64,000 nucleotides of DNA from Clostridia bacterium. Lineage in GTDB: Bacteria; Bacillota; Clostridia; Christensenellales; CAG-138. Under the pieces are notes generated by a model. It was not told where the DNA came from, made no database searches, and worked only from the letters and a program-made list of their open reading frames with translations. This document shows, piece by piece, positions 17,159 through 24,852 of the stretch (position 1 is its first letter; each line of letters starts with the position of its first letter). The stretch is taken from assembly GCA_017429985.1 (NCBI GenBank), contig JAFRNW010000010.1, positions 131,700 to 195,699 on the forward strand. Direction: 5' to 3'. The position numbers were made by a program, and so were the translations under genes.

Positions 17159-18700
17159 ATGGAAACGAAGCAGAACGAAAACATCATCCTCGAAATGCGC
17201 CATATCTACAAGCAGTTCCCGGGCGTTCTGGCCAATGCGGATATCTGTTTGAACGTGCGCGCGGGCGAAGTCCACGCGCTCCTGGGCGAGAACGGCGCCG
17301 GGAAGTCCACGCTGATGAACCAGCTATGCGGACTGATCAAGCCGACTTCCGGCGATATCGTGATCGAGGGCAAAGTGGTGCATTTCAATTCCGCGCGTGA
17401 CGCAATGGCGATCGGCATCGGCATGGTGCATCAGCACTTTATGCTTGTTCCGACGATGACGGTCACGGAAAACTGCCTGATCGGCGCGACCGATGCGGGA
17501 TATTTAAAGCTCAACTACAAGCAGGCGGCAAAAAGGATATCGGAACTGGCGGAAAAGTATAATCTGGAGATCGATCCGGAGGCAAAAGTCGGAGACCTTG
17601 CCGTCGGGCAGCGCCAGAGAGTCGAGATCATCAAGGCGCTGTACCGCGGCGCCAAGATTCTGATCCTGGATGAGCCGACCTCCGTTCTGACGCCGCAGGA
17701 GACGGGCGAACTGTTCAACATGATCCGGAGCCTGACGGAAAAGGGATTCACGGTTCTGTTCATCAGCCATAAACTGAACGAGATCAAGGAAATCTGCGAC
17801 CGGGTCACCGTTCTCAGACTCGGACGCACCGAGGGAACCTACAACGTTGCGGAGTGCACGGTGAACGACCTGGCCCGCCTGATGGTCGGGCGCGACGTCA
17901 GTTTTTCCATCGAGCGCAAGGAAGGCACGGAAGGCGAAGCAATGGTCCAGGTGCGAAACCTGACCCTTGCCCGCGACGCGCATACAAATCTGCTGACCGA
18001 CATCTCGTTCGACGTTCACGCGGGAGAGGTGTTCGGGATCGCCGGTGTCGACGGCAACGGACAGAATGAACTCGTGGAATGCCTGACCGGCGCGAAACAT
18101 GCGACGAGCGGCACCGCCATGTACGAAGGAAAGGATCTAGGGAAAGAATCTACGCGGCAGATCATGTCGAGCGGCGTTTCCCATATTCCCGCGGACCGTC
18201 ACAAAGCGGGACTGATCCTGGGAATGCATCTGACGGAGAATTTAATCCTGCAGGATTATTACACGCCGAAGTTCGGCAAGGGCGCTCTGCTGGACAACCG
18301 CGCGATCGACACGTACGCAAGCGAGCTGATCGAACGGTTTGCCATAAAGACGCCGAGCCGCTATGAGTATGCCGGCAGCCTTTCCGGCGGCAACCAGCAG
18401 AAGGTCATCGTGGCGCGCGAACTGTCCCGCAACCCCAAATTCCTGATCGCGATGCATCCGACGCGCGGTCTTGATGTCGGCGCAATCGAGTATATCCACG
18501 GCCAGATCATGAAACAGCGTGACGACGGAGCGGCTGTCCTGCTCGTTTCGACGGAACTGGAAGAGGTCATGAAACTGTCGGACCGTATCGGGGTCCTGTT
18601 TGAAGGCAAGCTGATGGGAATCGTCAATCCGTCCGAGACGACCGTCGAGGAAATCGGTCTGATGATGGGCGGAACCCGGCTGGAGGATATCCGCAAGTAA
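17159..18700 (+). CDS. nucleoside ABC transporter double ATPase (YufO/NupO-like)
   Basis: 513 residues with two ABC domains. Domain 1 (about 10-250) has Walker A GENGAGKST, the Q-loop region MVHQHFMLVPTMTV, signature LAVGQRQRVEI and Walker B ILILDEPTSVL. Domain 2 (about 265-505) has a degenerate Walker A (GVDGNGQNE), signature LSGGNQQKV and the Walker B/D-loop segment FLIAMHPTRGLDVGA, where the common A-Q before P-T is M-H. The degenerate second site is normal in this family. It energises the BMP/permease importer and closes the operon. Confidence 0.94.
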   Translation: METKQNENIILEMRHIYKQFPGVLANADICLNVRAGEVHALLGENGAGKSTLMNQLCGLIKPTSGDIVIEGKVVHFNSARDAMAIGIGMVHQHFMLVPTMTVTENCLIGATDAGYLKLNYKQAAKRISELAEKYNLEIDPEAKVGDLAVGQRQRVEIIKALYRGAKILILDEPTSVLTPQETGELFNMIRSLTEKGFTVLFISHKLNEIKEICDRVTVLRLGRTEGTYNVAECTVNDLARLMVGRDVSFSIERKEGTEGEAMVQVRNLTLARDAHTNLLTDISFDVHAGEVFGIAGVDGNGQNELVECLTGAKHATSGTAMYEGKDLGKESTRQIMSSGVSHIPADRHKAGLILGMHLTENLILQDYYTPKFGKGALLDNRAIDTYASELIERFAIKTPSRYEYAGSLSGGNQQKVIVARELSRNPKFLIAMHPTRGLDVGAIEYIHGQIMKQRDDGAAVLLVSTELEEVMKLSDRIGVLFEGKLMGIVNPSETTVEEIGLMMGGTRLEDIRK

Positions 18701-18718
18701 CAAAAGGAAATGCCACAC

Positions 18719-18750
18719 ACCCGTATCGCTTCCCGCGGTACGGGTTTTTT
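18719..18750 (+). terminator. intrinsic terminator of the BMP transporter operon
   Basis: ACCCGTA (18719-18725) pairs with TACGGGT (18739-18745), followed by six T's; 18 bases after the ATPase stop. Confidence 0.85.
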
Positions 18751-18848
18751 GACGGGATGCCTTTTTGCCCTGGACATGGAGGCGATTGAGACAACAAAAA
18801 CCCCGGTGCCTGCGGCTGCCGGGGACAGATGACGTAAACCTGGATGTA

Positions 18849-19427
18849 TCACAGAATGCCTTTCAGAAGGATCTCGACGCCGATGGCGATCAGAATGATC
18901 CCGCCCAGGATGGAAGCTTTGCCTGCCAGTCTGGTGCCGGCCTTTTTTCCGATTTTCACGCCGGCAAGGCAGATCAGGAAGGTGACGAAGCCGATGATAA
19001 TGGATTCCGCTGCCGCAAGAGCCGCGCCGTAATGGGAAATGGTGAAGCCGACGGAAAGCGCGTCGATGGAAGTCGCAATAGCCTGAACGGCAAGCGATCC
19101 CGTGCCGAGCGATGTTTCCTCGTGCTCCGTATTTCTGTTCCGGATGCCTTCCAGAAGCATTTTTCCGCCGATGTAGAGCAGGAGAATGAACGCGATCCAG
19201 GGAATAAAACGGCTGACGGCGTGGAAGGCTTCCTCGATCGTATGAACGCAGAACCAGCCGATCATCGGCATCAGCGCCTGAAACAAAGCGAAAGTGCCTG
19301 CGATCAGAAAGGACTTGGACCGCGGCATGGCGGGTTCGTTCAGCCCGTTTGAGAGGGATACGGAAAAGGCATCCATTGCAAGGCCGATACCGAACAGGAC
19401 GCTGTTCAGGATAAATTGCAGATTCAT
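18849..19427 (-). CDS. mntP: MntP-type Mn2+ efflux pump
   Basis: 192 residues, six membrane helices in two related halves. Half 1 has GLAMDAFSVSLSNGL and half 2 has ATSIDALSVGFTIS; the paired D-A-(F/L)-S-V motifs carry the membrane Asp residues expected of MntP. It exports excess manganese. The ATG at 19427 is used because it begins the first helix; the open frame extends upstream through the intergenic region without similarity. No yybP-ykoY manganese riboswitch could be found before it. It is divergent from the oxoamine synthase gene. Confidence 0.9.
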   Translation of the reverse strand: MNLQFILNSVLFGIGLAMDAFSVSLSNGLNEPAMPRSKSFLIAGTFALFQALMPMIGWFCVHTIEEAFHAVSRFIPWIAFILLLYIGGKMLLEGIRNRNTEHEETSLGTGSLAVQAIATSIDALSVGFTISHYGAALAAAESIIIGFVTFLICLAGVKIGKKAGTRLAGKASILGGIILIAIGVEILLKGIL

Positions 19428-19515
19428 ATCAGTTCGTGCGGCTCCCGTTTTTGAAATATCATTATCATGGCATATTCCGCCGGCTTTCGCAACCCGAAAA
19501 ATTGACCGCTCTCGG

Positions 19516-19545
19516 TTGCGGACCAGCATGGAAATCGGATATAAT
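19516..19545 (+). promoter_or_regulatory. promoter of the oxoamine synthase / SDR pair
   Basis: TTGCGG at 19516-19521, an 18-base spacer and perfect TATAAT at 19540-19545, 30 bases before the start codon. Confidence 0.6.
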
Positions 19546-19575
19546 AATTTAAATGTTGTTTTTCTGAGGAAACAT

Positions 19576-20757
19576 ATGATCGATATTTTAGCAAAACCAG
19601 TCAATCCCTTAGCAGTTGAGATCAGAGAAAAAGGTATCTATCCCTATTTCCATGAGTTGGAGACCCGGCAGGATACGGAAGTCATCATGGAAGGCAAACG
19701 CCGGATCATGCTCGGCTCCAATAACTATCTTGGTCTGACGGTCCATCCGCGCGTCATTGAAGCGGGCGTGCGGGCATTGAAAGAGTACGGCGCAGGATGT
19801 TCCGGTTCCAGATTTTTGAACGGAACGCTGTGCCTCCATACGGAGCTGGAAAGAAGACTGGCTTCGTTCCTCGGGAAGGAAGCCGTCATGACGTTTTCGA
19901 CGGGCTTCCTCTCGAACCTCGGGATCATTTCCGCCATCTGCGGGAAAGACGACTATATCATCGTAGACAAGGAAAACCATGCGAGCATCTATGACGCATG
20001 CAAGCTTTCCTATGCCACGATGCTCAGATACCGTCACAATGACATGGAACACCTTGAGAAGTGCCTGCAGAAAGTGCCGGACCATTGCGGAGGACTGATC
20101 GTAACGGACGGCGTGTTCTCCATGAGCGGCGATATCTGCAACCTTCCCGAGATCGTCCGCCTTGCAAAAAAGTACGGCGCAAGGGTCATGGTCGACGATG
20201 CGCACGGACTCGGCGTCCTCGGGAACGGAGGCCGCGGAACGGCGGACTATTTCGGTCTGACGGATGAAGTCGACATCATCATGGGAACGTTCTCCAAATC
20301 GCTCGCCTCCATCGGAGGGTTTATGGCCTCGAGCAGCCATGCGATCGATTATGCGAGACACGCTTCCCGTCCGTATATGTTCTGCGCGTCCATTCCGCCC
20401 GCATCCGTGGCGACGGCGCTGGAGGCGCTGACGATCCTTCAGGAACAGCCAGAGCTGCCGCAGAAGCTGATTTCCCTGTCCAATTACATGCGTTCGGGAC
20501 TGAAAGCCGCCGGACTGCATATCAAGGACAGCACTACGCCCATCATCCCCATCTATACGAAAGACGCCATTACTACGCTGGAAACCTGGCGGGAACTGTA
20601 TGAGAGCGGCGTATACACAAACCCGGTTCTTCCGCCCGCCACGACCGCAGACGCGTGTCTGCTGCGCACCAGCTACATGGCATCCCATACCAAGGAACTT
20701 CTGGACGAGGCTCTGGACATCATAGAAAGAACGGTAAAAAAACATGTCGGCGAATAA
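19576..20757 (+). CDS. alpha-oxoamine synthase (serine palmitoyltransferase / KBL / BioF family)
   Basis: 393 residues, PLP-dependent fold type I. Key sites: GSNNYLGL near the N terminus, GAGCSGSRFLNG, the PLP-stacking His at about 135 (KENHASIYDA), VDDAHGLGVLG (about 206-216) and MGTFSKSLASIGGF with the Schiff-base lysine at about 241. These enzymes condense an acyl-CoA with an amino acid: palmitoyl-CoA with serine (Spt), acetyl-CoA with glycine (Kbl) or pimeloyl-CoA with alanine (BioF). The GTFSKSLAS form, the length and the overlapping reductase gene favour a sphingoid-base or related lipid role, but substrate is inferred. GAGGAAACAT precedes the ATG. Confidence 0.85.
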   Translation: MIDILAKPVNPLAVEIREKGIYPYFHELETRQDTEVIMEGKRRIMLGSNNYLGLTVHPRVIEAGVRALKEYGAGCSGSRFLNGTLCLHTELERRLASFLGKEAVMTFSTGFLSNLGIISAICGKDDYIIVDKENHASIYDACKLSYATMLRYRHNDMEHLEKCLQKVPDHCGGLIVTDGVFSMSGDICNLPEIVRLAKKYGARVMVDDAHGLGVLGNGGRGTADYFGLTDEVDIIMGTFSKSLASIGGFMASSSHAIDYARHASRPYMFCASIPPASVATALEALTILQEQPELPQKLISLSNYMRSGLKAAGLHIKDSTTPIIPIYTKDAITTLETWRELYESGVYTNPVLPPATTADACLLRTSYMASHTKELLDEALDIIERTVKKHVGE

Positions 20758-21538
20758 ACGCATTGTGATCGTGACCGGCGCATCCAGCGGGATCGGCAAG
20801 GCCGCCGCGGAACTGTTCGCGGAGCAGGGGGATACCGTTTACGGACTTTCCAGGCATCCGCAGGACAGCGCGTCCGTTCTGCCGCTTGCCGCGGATGTGA
20901 CGGACGAGGCGCAGGTCCTTGATGCGGTGAACAGGATCATTGCGGAACAGGGCCGGGTGGACGTCCTGGTCAACAACGCAGGATCCGGGATATCCGGCGC
21001 GTTCGAGTTCCAGACGGATGAGGAGATCAGGAAACAGTTTGAGGTCTGTCTTCTCGGCATCGCGCACTGTACAAGAGCCGTCCTGCCGCACATGAGAAAA
21101 GCGGGATCCGGGATGATCATCAACATCAGTTCTGTCGCGGGGGCACTGTCCATTCCGTTTCAAAGCTGGTATTCCGCGGTGAAAGCAGGCGTTCTTTCCC
21201 TGACGGAGGCGCTTCAGAACGAGGTGCGTCCGTTCGGGATCCGCGTGACGGCGATACTTCCGGGCGACACGAAAACCGGATTTACCGCGGCGAGGATGAA
21301 AAACACGGAAGGCCAGGAGATCTACAAGGCGCTTTCACGGTCCGTCGCGTCGATGGAGCACGATGAACAGAACGGCATGCCGCCCGAAACACTGGCTAGG
21401 AGGATCGTATCCGTCAGCAGAAAAAGCAACCCGAAGGCACGGTACAGCTGCGGTTTCAAATACCAGTTTTTCCTTCTGCTGGGTGCCATACTGCCCATCC
21501 GGCTCCGCAACTGGATCCTCGGGAAGATGTACGCCTGA
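20744..21538 (+). CDS. short-chain dehydrogenase/reductase (3-ketosphinganine reductase-like candidate)
   Basis: 264 residues, classical SDR. The NAD(P)-binding loop is TGASSGIGK (11-19), NNAG lies at 77-80, and the catalytic set comprises NISS (127-130) with Y143 and K147 in YSAVK. R37 (SRHPQ) after the second strand suggests NADPH preference. A hydrophobic C-terminal segment (YQFFLLLGAILPIRLRNW) suggests membrane contact, as in 3-ketosphinganine reductases. The start overlaps the end of the oxoamine synthase by 14 bases, so the two are co-translated and likely act in sequence, reducing the beta-keto product. Other keto-lipid or sugar substrates remain possible. Confidence 0.82.
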   Translation: MSANKRIVIVTGASSGIGKAAAELFAEQGDTVYGLSRHPQDSASVLPLAADVTDEAQVLDAVNRIIAEQGRVDVLVNNAGSGISGAFEFQTDEEIRKQFEVCLLGIAHCTRAVLPHMRKAGSGMIINISSVAGALSIPFQSWYSAVKAGVLSLTEALQNEVRPFGIRVTAILPGDTKTGFTAARMKNTEGQEIYKALSRSVASMEHDEQNGMPPETLARRIVSVSRKSNPKARYSCGFKYQFFLLLGAILPIRLRNWILGKMYA

Positions 21539-21626
21539 GACCGGGACTAGAGTTCTCTATAAACCGTAAAGGATCCGGCCCGTGTTCGGAATGATTATTA
21601 CAATACTGTCAGGAGGGCGATGAACC

Positions 21627-21854
21627 ATGTTGGAGGGATTTACGCAGGCGACCGAAGAGGAACTGAAAAATACCGTCGGCGGCGTCGGCAACAAGTATTA
21701 CCTTTATACGGTGAAGAAGGGAGACAATCTGTCCAAGATTGCCGTCCGGTTCAGAACCACGGCGGACGAGATCTATGCCCTCAATCAGGATAGGATCGAG
21801 GATAAGGATCTGATCCAGCCCGGATGGAAACTTCTGATTCCTGCCGCATATTGA
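21627..21854 (+). CDS. mini-LysM protein with double-glycine leader-like N terminus
   Basis: 75 residues. Residues 1-20 (MLEGFTQATEEELKNTVGGV) look like a double-glycine leader of the bacteriocin type: A/L-T/S at -12/-11, E-L at -8/-7, and G-G at -2/-1 before cleavage. Residues 22-73 form one complete LysM domain (YTVKKGDNLSKIAVRF ... GWKLLIP) that would bind peptidoglycan GlcNAc. No Sec signal peptide is present. AGGAGG lies ten bases before the ATG. A close paralogue lies at 61234-61461 on the other strand. If cleaved after GG, the product would be a free LysM domain of about 56 residues. No peptidase-containing ABC exporter is in the window. Confidence 0.82.
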   Translation: MLEGFTQATEEELKNTVGGVGNKYYLYTVKKGDNLSKIAVRFRTTADEIYALNQDRIEDKDLIQPGWKLLIPAAY

Positions 21855-22016
21855 AAGTGCGGGAAAATGATCACGGTCTCGGCGGAAAGAGACCGTTTTT
21901 CATAGATTTCCACAGGCATTTCCGTACGTATGATCCAATTATAGAGTCAGGTCTCCTGCGGGCAGATCTGAACCGAAGCGAACAAGTGTATTTTTGAAAA
22001 AGAGGAGGATAGAAAC

Positions 22017-23165
22017 ATGAAACGCATTCTGAACAGAGTTGCCGCGCTGATCCTGGTCCTCGCATTTTTCGGGATCGGATGTGCGCAGGCGGCTGTGCCG
22101 GACGTACAGCCCACAGCCGTGCAGGCGGAGGCGGCCCAGGTAAAGGAATCTGTAGCCGTAACGCCTTCCCCAACGCAGGAGACGGCCGCCGAGACCACGG
22201 CGGAGCCGGCAGCGGAACAGCAGGAGGAAAACGCTGAACCCGGGAATACGATATCCGGTATCGTATTGGCAACGGAACCCAATTCGCTGATCATCCGGAT
22301 GGAAAACGGCAATACGATCAGCTTTGCGCTTACGCATATTACGAATGCGTCGGTAAACAAGGGTGATACCGTCACGATCGAATACGAGGGTGACATCACG
22401 TCCTGCCCTGAAGTACTGGGGATCACCGTGACGCAGCCCAATCCGACCAACACGATTACCGGCACGGTCATGTCAAAACTTGACAACAGTATTTTTGTCC
22501 AGATCACTTCTTCCGAGGCTCTGTGTTTCACCGTTACGAATAATACCGTTATCCTGGGACAGACCAACGTTGTCCGGGGCGATACGGTGGAGGTAATGTT
22601 TGAAGGAGAACTGACAGAAAATCCGGAAGCTCTCGAGATTACGATCATCCAAGCAAATCCGGACCGCAGTGACACGGATCCGAATCTTCTGAACAAGCAA
22701 CTGACCGGAACCGTTACGAAACTGAGCAAGACCAGGGTGACGATCACAACCAGCAAGAACAGACGCTATTCCTTCCACATTACGGGTGATACGAAAATCG
22801 AGAAGAACAAGTACAAACTTGAACTGGATGCACGTATCCGCGTGACCTATGACGGATATGCTTCCGACACGCCCGACGCAAAGATCATCAAAGTGCTCGC
22901 GCCGCCGGATCCGACGCCGACGGTCAAGCCGGTCAAAATGCATAAGATCGCCGGGGAAATCCTTCAGAAAGCAGGCAATTCGCTTGTGGTGAGAGACGAC
23001 GGCGGAGTCAAGTATTCCTTCCTCCTCGGCCGTGTGACGGTCAAGGGAGACCTGGAAGCGGGGAAAGGTGACAGGGCAACGGTCAAATTCTATTATGATG
23101 CGGATACGGGCCGGCCGGTCGCAACGGAGATCACCTACAAGCTTCTGCATCTGTTAGGCGGTTAA
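22017..23165 (+). CDS. secreted four-repeat beta-domain protein (paralogue 1)
   Basis: 382 residues. An N-terminal signal peptide (ILVLAFFGIGCAQA) is followed by a Pro/Thr/Ala/Glu-rich linker (about 30-75) and four repeats of 65-75 residues. Each repeat opens G-x-V/I and contains an ...I-x-I-x-x-x-x-G-x-x-x-x-F/Y-x-F/V strand pair and ...K/R-G-D-x-V/A-x-x-x-Y/F-(E/D)-G. The Cys at about 22 could be a lipid site, but the residues before it fit the lipobox poorly. The fold resembles an OB- or DUF5666-like beta barrel; no enzyme motif is seen. A paralogue with the same repeat order is at 54254-55276. GGAGGATAG precedes the ATG. Role unknown, probably wall- or surface-associated. Confidence 0.75.
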   Translation: MKRILNRVAALILVLAFFGIGCAQAAVPDVQPTAVQAEAAQVKESVAVTPSPTQETAAETTAEPAAEQQEENAEPGNTISGIVLATEPNSLIIRMENGNTISFALTHITNASVNKGDTVTIEYEGDITSCPEVLGITVTQPNPTNTITGTVMSKLDNSIFVQITSSEALCFTVTNNTVILGQTNVVRGDTVEVMFEGELTENPEALEITIIQANPDRSDTDPNLLNKQLTGTVTKLSKTRVTITTSKNRRYSFHITGDTKIEKNKYKLELDARIRVTYDGYASDTPDAKIIKVLAPPDPTPTVKPVKMHKIAGEILQKAGNSLVVRDDGGVKYSFLLGRVTVKGDLEAGKGDRATVKFYYDADTGRPVATEITYKLLHLLGG

Positions 23166-23244
23166 TTGGCGTTTCCGTGCGCCGGACGGGGATGAAGACC
23201 GGGCACGGGCGCGATTGACAGGGACAGAAAGATAGAAAGAAACA

Positions 23245-23284
23245 GGGGAGACGCATCTGCGGACAGATGCTGTCTCCCCTTTGA
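23245..23284 (+). terminator. terminator after four-repeat protein 1
   Basis: GGGGAGAC...GTCTCCCC outer stem with an inner CATCTG/CAGATG stem, followed by a T-rich stretch. It lies 80 bases beyond the stop codon. Confidence 0.7.
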
Positions 23285-23314
23285 TTTTCGCTTTTTTCGG
23301 AGCAGAAAAAAGTG

Positions 23315-23350
23315 TTGACAGAATCAGATAAATTGAACACAATCTAATTG
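23315..23350 (+). promoter_or_regulatory. gpx promoter with OhrR-like operator
   Basis: TTGACA at 23315-23320 with CACAAT at 23338-23343 (17-base spacer). The -10 is covered by the inverted repeat ATTGaacaCAAT (23332-23343), which adjoins a second CAATctaATTG (23340-23350). OhrR operators in Bacillota are AATTG/CAATT-rich palindromes, and an ohrR gene lies just downstream of gpx. This is inference from sequence resemblance. Confidence 0.45.
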
Positions 23351-23375
23351 AATAAAATATATTGGAGGGTGAACG

Positions 23376-23918
23376 ATGAACATATATGATTTTTCCGCAA
23401 AAGCACAGGACGGGAGAGAAGTACCCCTTTCCGATTACAAGGGCAAGGTTCTGCTTGTGGTCAATACGGCGACCGGATGCGGGTTTACACCCCAGTATGA
23501 TCCGCTGCAGGAACTGTATGACGAATGCCACGACAAGGGACTTGAGATACTGGATTTTCCCTGCAATCAGTTTGCGGATCAGGCTCCGGGAACGGACGAT
23601 GAGATCCATACATTCTGCACAGGCCGTTTCGGCATCACATTCCCGCAGTTTTCCAAGGTTGACGTGAACGGGGAAAACGCGATCCCGCTGTTCCGCTGGC
23701 TGACTTCGAACACCAGATTCGAGGGATTCGGAAAAGGGCCGATGGCGCTCGTGATGAGCGGCGTCGTAAAGAAAATGGACAAGGATTATAAGAACAACGG
23801 GAATGTCAAGTGGAACTTCACGAAATTCCTGATCGACCGCAACGGGAATATCGCAGCCCGCTTTGAACCGACGGAGGATATGAAAGTCGTGGCGGCGAAG
23901 GTAAAGGAGCTCCTTTGA
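23376..23918 (+). CDS. glutathione peroxidase-family thiol peroxidase
   Basis: 180 residues, GPx family. The active-site cysteine is at 35 in NTATGCGFTPQ (Cys rather than selenocysteine), the Gln is in FPCNQFADQAPG (the resolving Cys of thioredoxin-dependent GPx is candidate C in FPCNQF), and the Trp is in VKWNFTKFL. It reduces organic and hydrogen peroxides using thioredoxin-type donors. It is followed by an OhrR-type sensor gene and carries an OhrR-like operator over its promoter, which points to induction by organic hydroperoxide. Confidence 0.93.
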   Translation: MNIYDFSAKAQDGREVPLSDYKGKVLLVVNTATGCGFTPQYDPLQELYDECHDKGLEILDFPCNQFADQAPGTDDEIHTFCTGRFGITFPQFSKVDVNGENAIPLFRWLTSNTRFEGFGKGPMALVMSGVVKKMDKDYKNNGNVKWNFTKFLIDRNGNIAARFEPTEDMKVVAAKVKELL

Positions 23919-23998
23919 TGCGGAACGCGTCCCGAAAGGGTCCGCGCATTGTCTGAACACGGAAAACCCTGTCTTGTTATGGCTTGAGGATAGAGATC

Positions 23999-24427
23999 AT
24001 GGAACAATACGACCCGTTAAAGCTGGAGAATCAGCTTTGCTTTCCCCTGTATGCAGCCTCCCGCGAGGTGATCAAACAATATCATCCGCTTCTGTCCGAA
24101 CTGGATCTCACATATACGCAGTACGTTGCGCTGATGGTGCTCTGGGAAACCGGTGAGATCAGCGCAAAAGAGATGGGAGAGCGGCTTCATCTGGATTCCG
24201 GTACATTGACCCCGCTTCTGAAAGGACTTGAAAAACGGGGCCTCGTCACCCGCAGCAGGTTTGAAAAGGACGAACGGGTTTTGATGGTGCGTCTCACACA
24301 GAAAGGGGAAGCGCTGAAAGAAAAAGCGGCAGACATTCCCTCCAGAGCGGCAGCCTGCATCCGTCTGGACCCACAGGAAGCGGCGGAGCTGTACCGTCTT
24401 TTATACAAAGTCCTGAAATCGTTCTGA
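23999..24427 (+). CDS. ohrR: OhrR-type MarR-family organic peroxide sensor
   Basis: 142 residues from ATG 23999. The N-terminal segment LENQLCFPLYAASREV is the OhrR signature: Cys 14 corresponds to the peroxide-reactive cysteine of OhrR. The MarR winged helix follows (ALMVLWETGEISAKEMGERLHLDSGTLTPLLKGLEKRGLV). A second Cys (AAACIRL, near the C terminus) is present, so it could be a two-Cys type. GAGGA precedes the ATG. It probably represses gpx immediately upstream until Cys 14 is oxidised. Here the sensor pairs with GPx instead of Ohr, which is uncommon. Confidence 0.88.
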   Translation: MEQYDPLKLENQLCFPLYAASREVIKQYHPLLSELDLTYTQYVALMVLWETGEISAKEMGERLHLDSGTLTPLLKGLEKRGLVTRSRFEKDERVLMVRLTQKGEALKEKAADIPSRAAACIRLDPQEAAELYRLLYKVLKSF

Positions 24428-24441
24428 ATGAAAGAATCAAA

Positions 24442-24471
24442 ACAGGCGGCAGGAATCATCCTGCCGCCTGT
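24442..24471. terminator. bidirectional terminator between ohrR and the metal-binding gene
   Basis: A perfect 13-base stem, ACAGGCGGCAGGA/TCCTGCCGCCTGT, with a four-base loop between convergent genes. The T tract is clearer on the minus strand. Confidence 0.7.
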
Positions 24472-24483
24472 GATTATAAAGCA

Positions 24484-24735
24484 TTATTTTCTGAATCCGA
24501 AAAGGGATCGCTTCTGATACGGCTTTTCAGAAATACCGTCTACGTCATACCCGAGATTCCGGATCGTTTCCGAGACCAGCGCAGTATTCAGCCCCTCTGC
24601 GACAACAACTGTTTCGTTTCTGTTCCGGTTTGATTTCACGCTTTTTACATCTGCAGTACGGCGCACTGCGTCATTGATATGGTTTTCGCACATTTCGCAA
24701 GCCATACCCTTTACGGTGAATATATATTCTTTCAT
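24484..24735 (-). CDS. small HMA-domain metal-binding protein
   Basis: 83 residues. A single heavy-metal-associated domain begins YIFTVKGMACEMCENHIND with the CxxC at about 11-14, and ends with a short basic tail (YQKRSLFGFRK). Such domains bind soft metals and deliver them to P-type ATPases. AGGAGAATCAAA sits before the ATG at 24735. It is the last gene of the feo operon; metal specificity (Cu, Zn or iron-related) is unclear. Confidence 0.83.
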   Translation of the reverse strand: MKEYIFTVKGMACEMCENHINDAVRRTADVKSVKSNRNRNETVVVAEGLNTALVSETIRNLGYDVDGISEKPYQKRSLFGFRK

Positions 24736-24805
24736 TTTGATTCTCCTTGACGATTCGAAATATTCCAATACGGCTTTATTCTATACCTGAACCCGAAGCC
24801 GAATG

Positions 24806-24841
24806 AAAAATCGGGGAGACGATGTTGCGCTCGTCTCCCCG
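24806..24841 (-). terminator. terminator inside/after the feo operon
   Basis: GGGGAGACGA/TCGTCTCCCC (24813-24822 with 24831-24840) with a TTTTT tail on the minus strand at 24810-24806. It lies between the Cys-rich gene and the HMA gene, so the HMA gene may be transcribed only by read-through or its own start. Confidence 0.8.
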
Positions 24842-24852
24842 GGCATTGTGTG

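Noticed and set aside
19428..19575. Possible yybP-ykoY manganese riboswitch before mntP
   Set aside because: The conserved loop sequences of that riboswitch could not be found in the 148-base gap; only a promoter for the divergent gene is visible.
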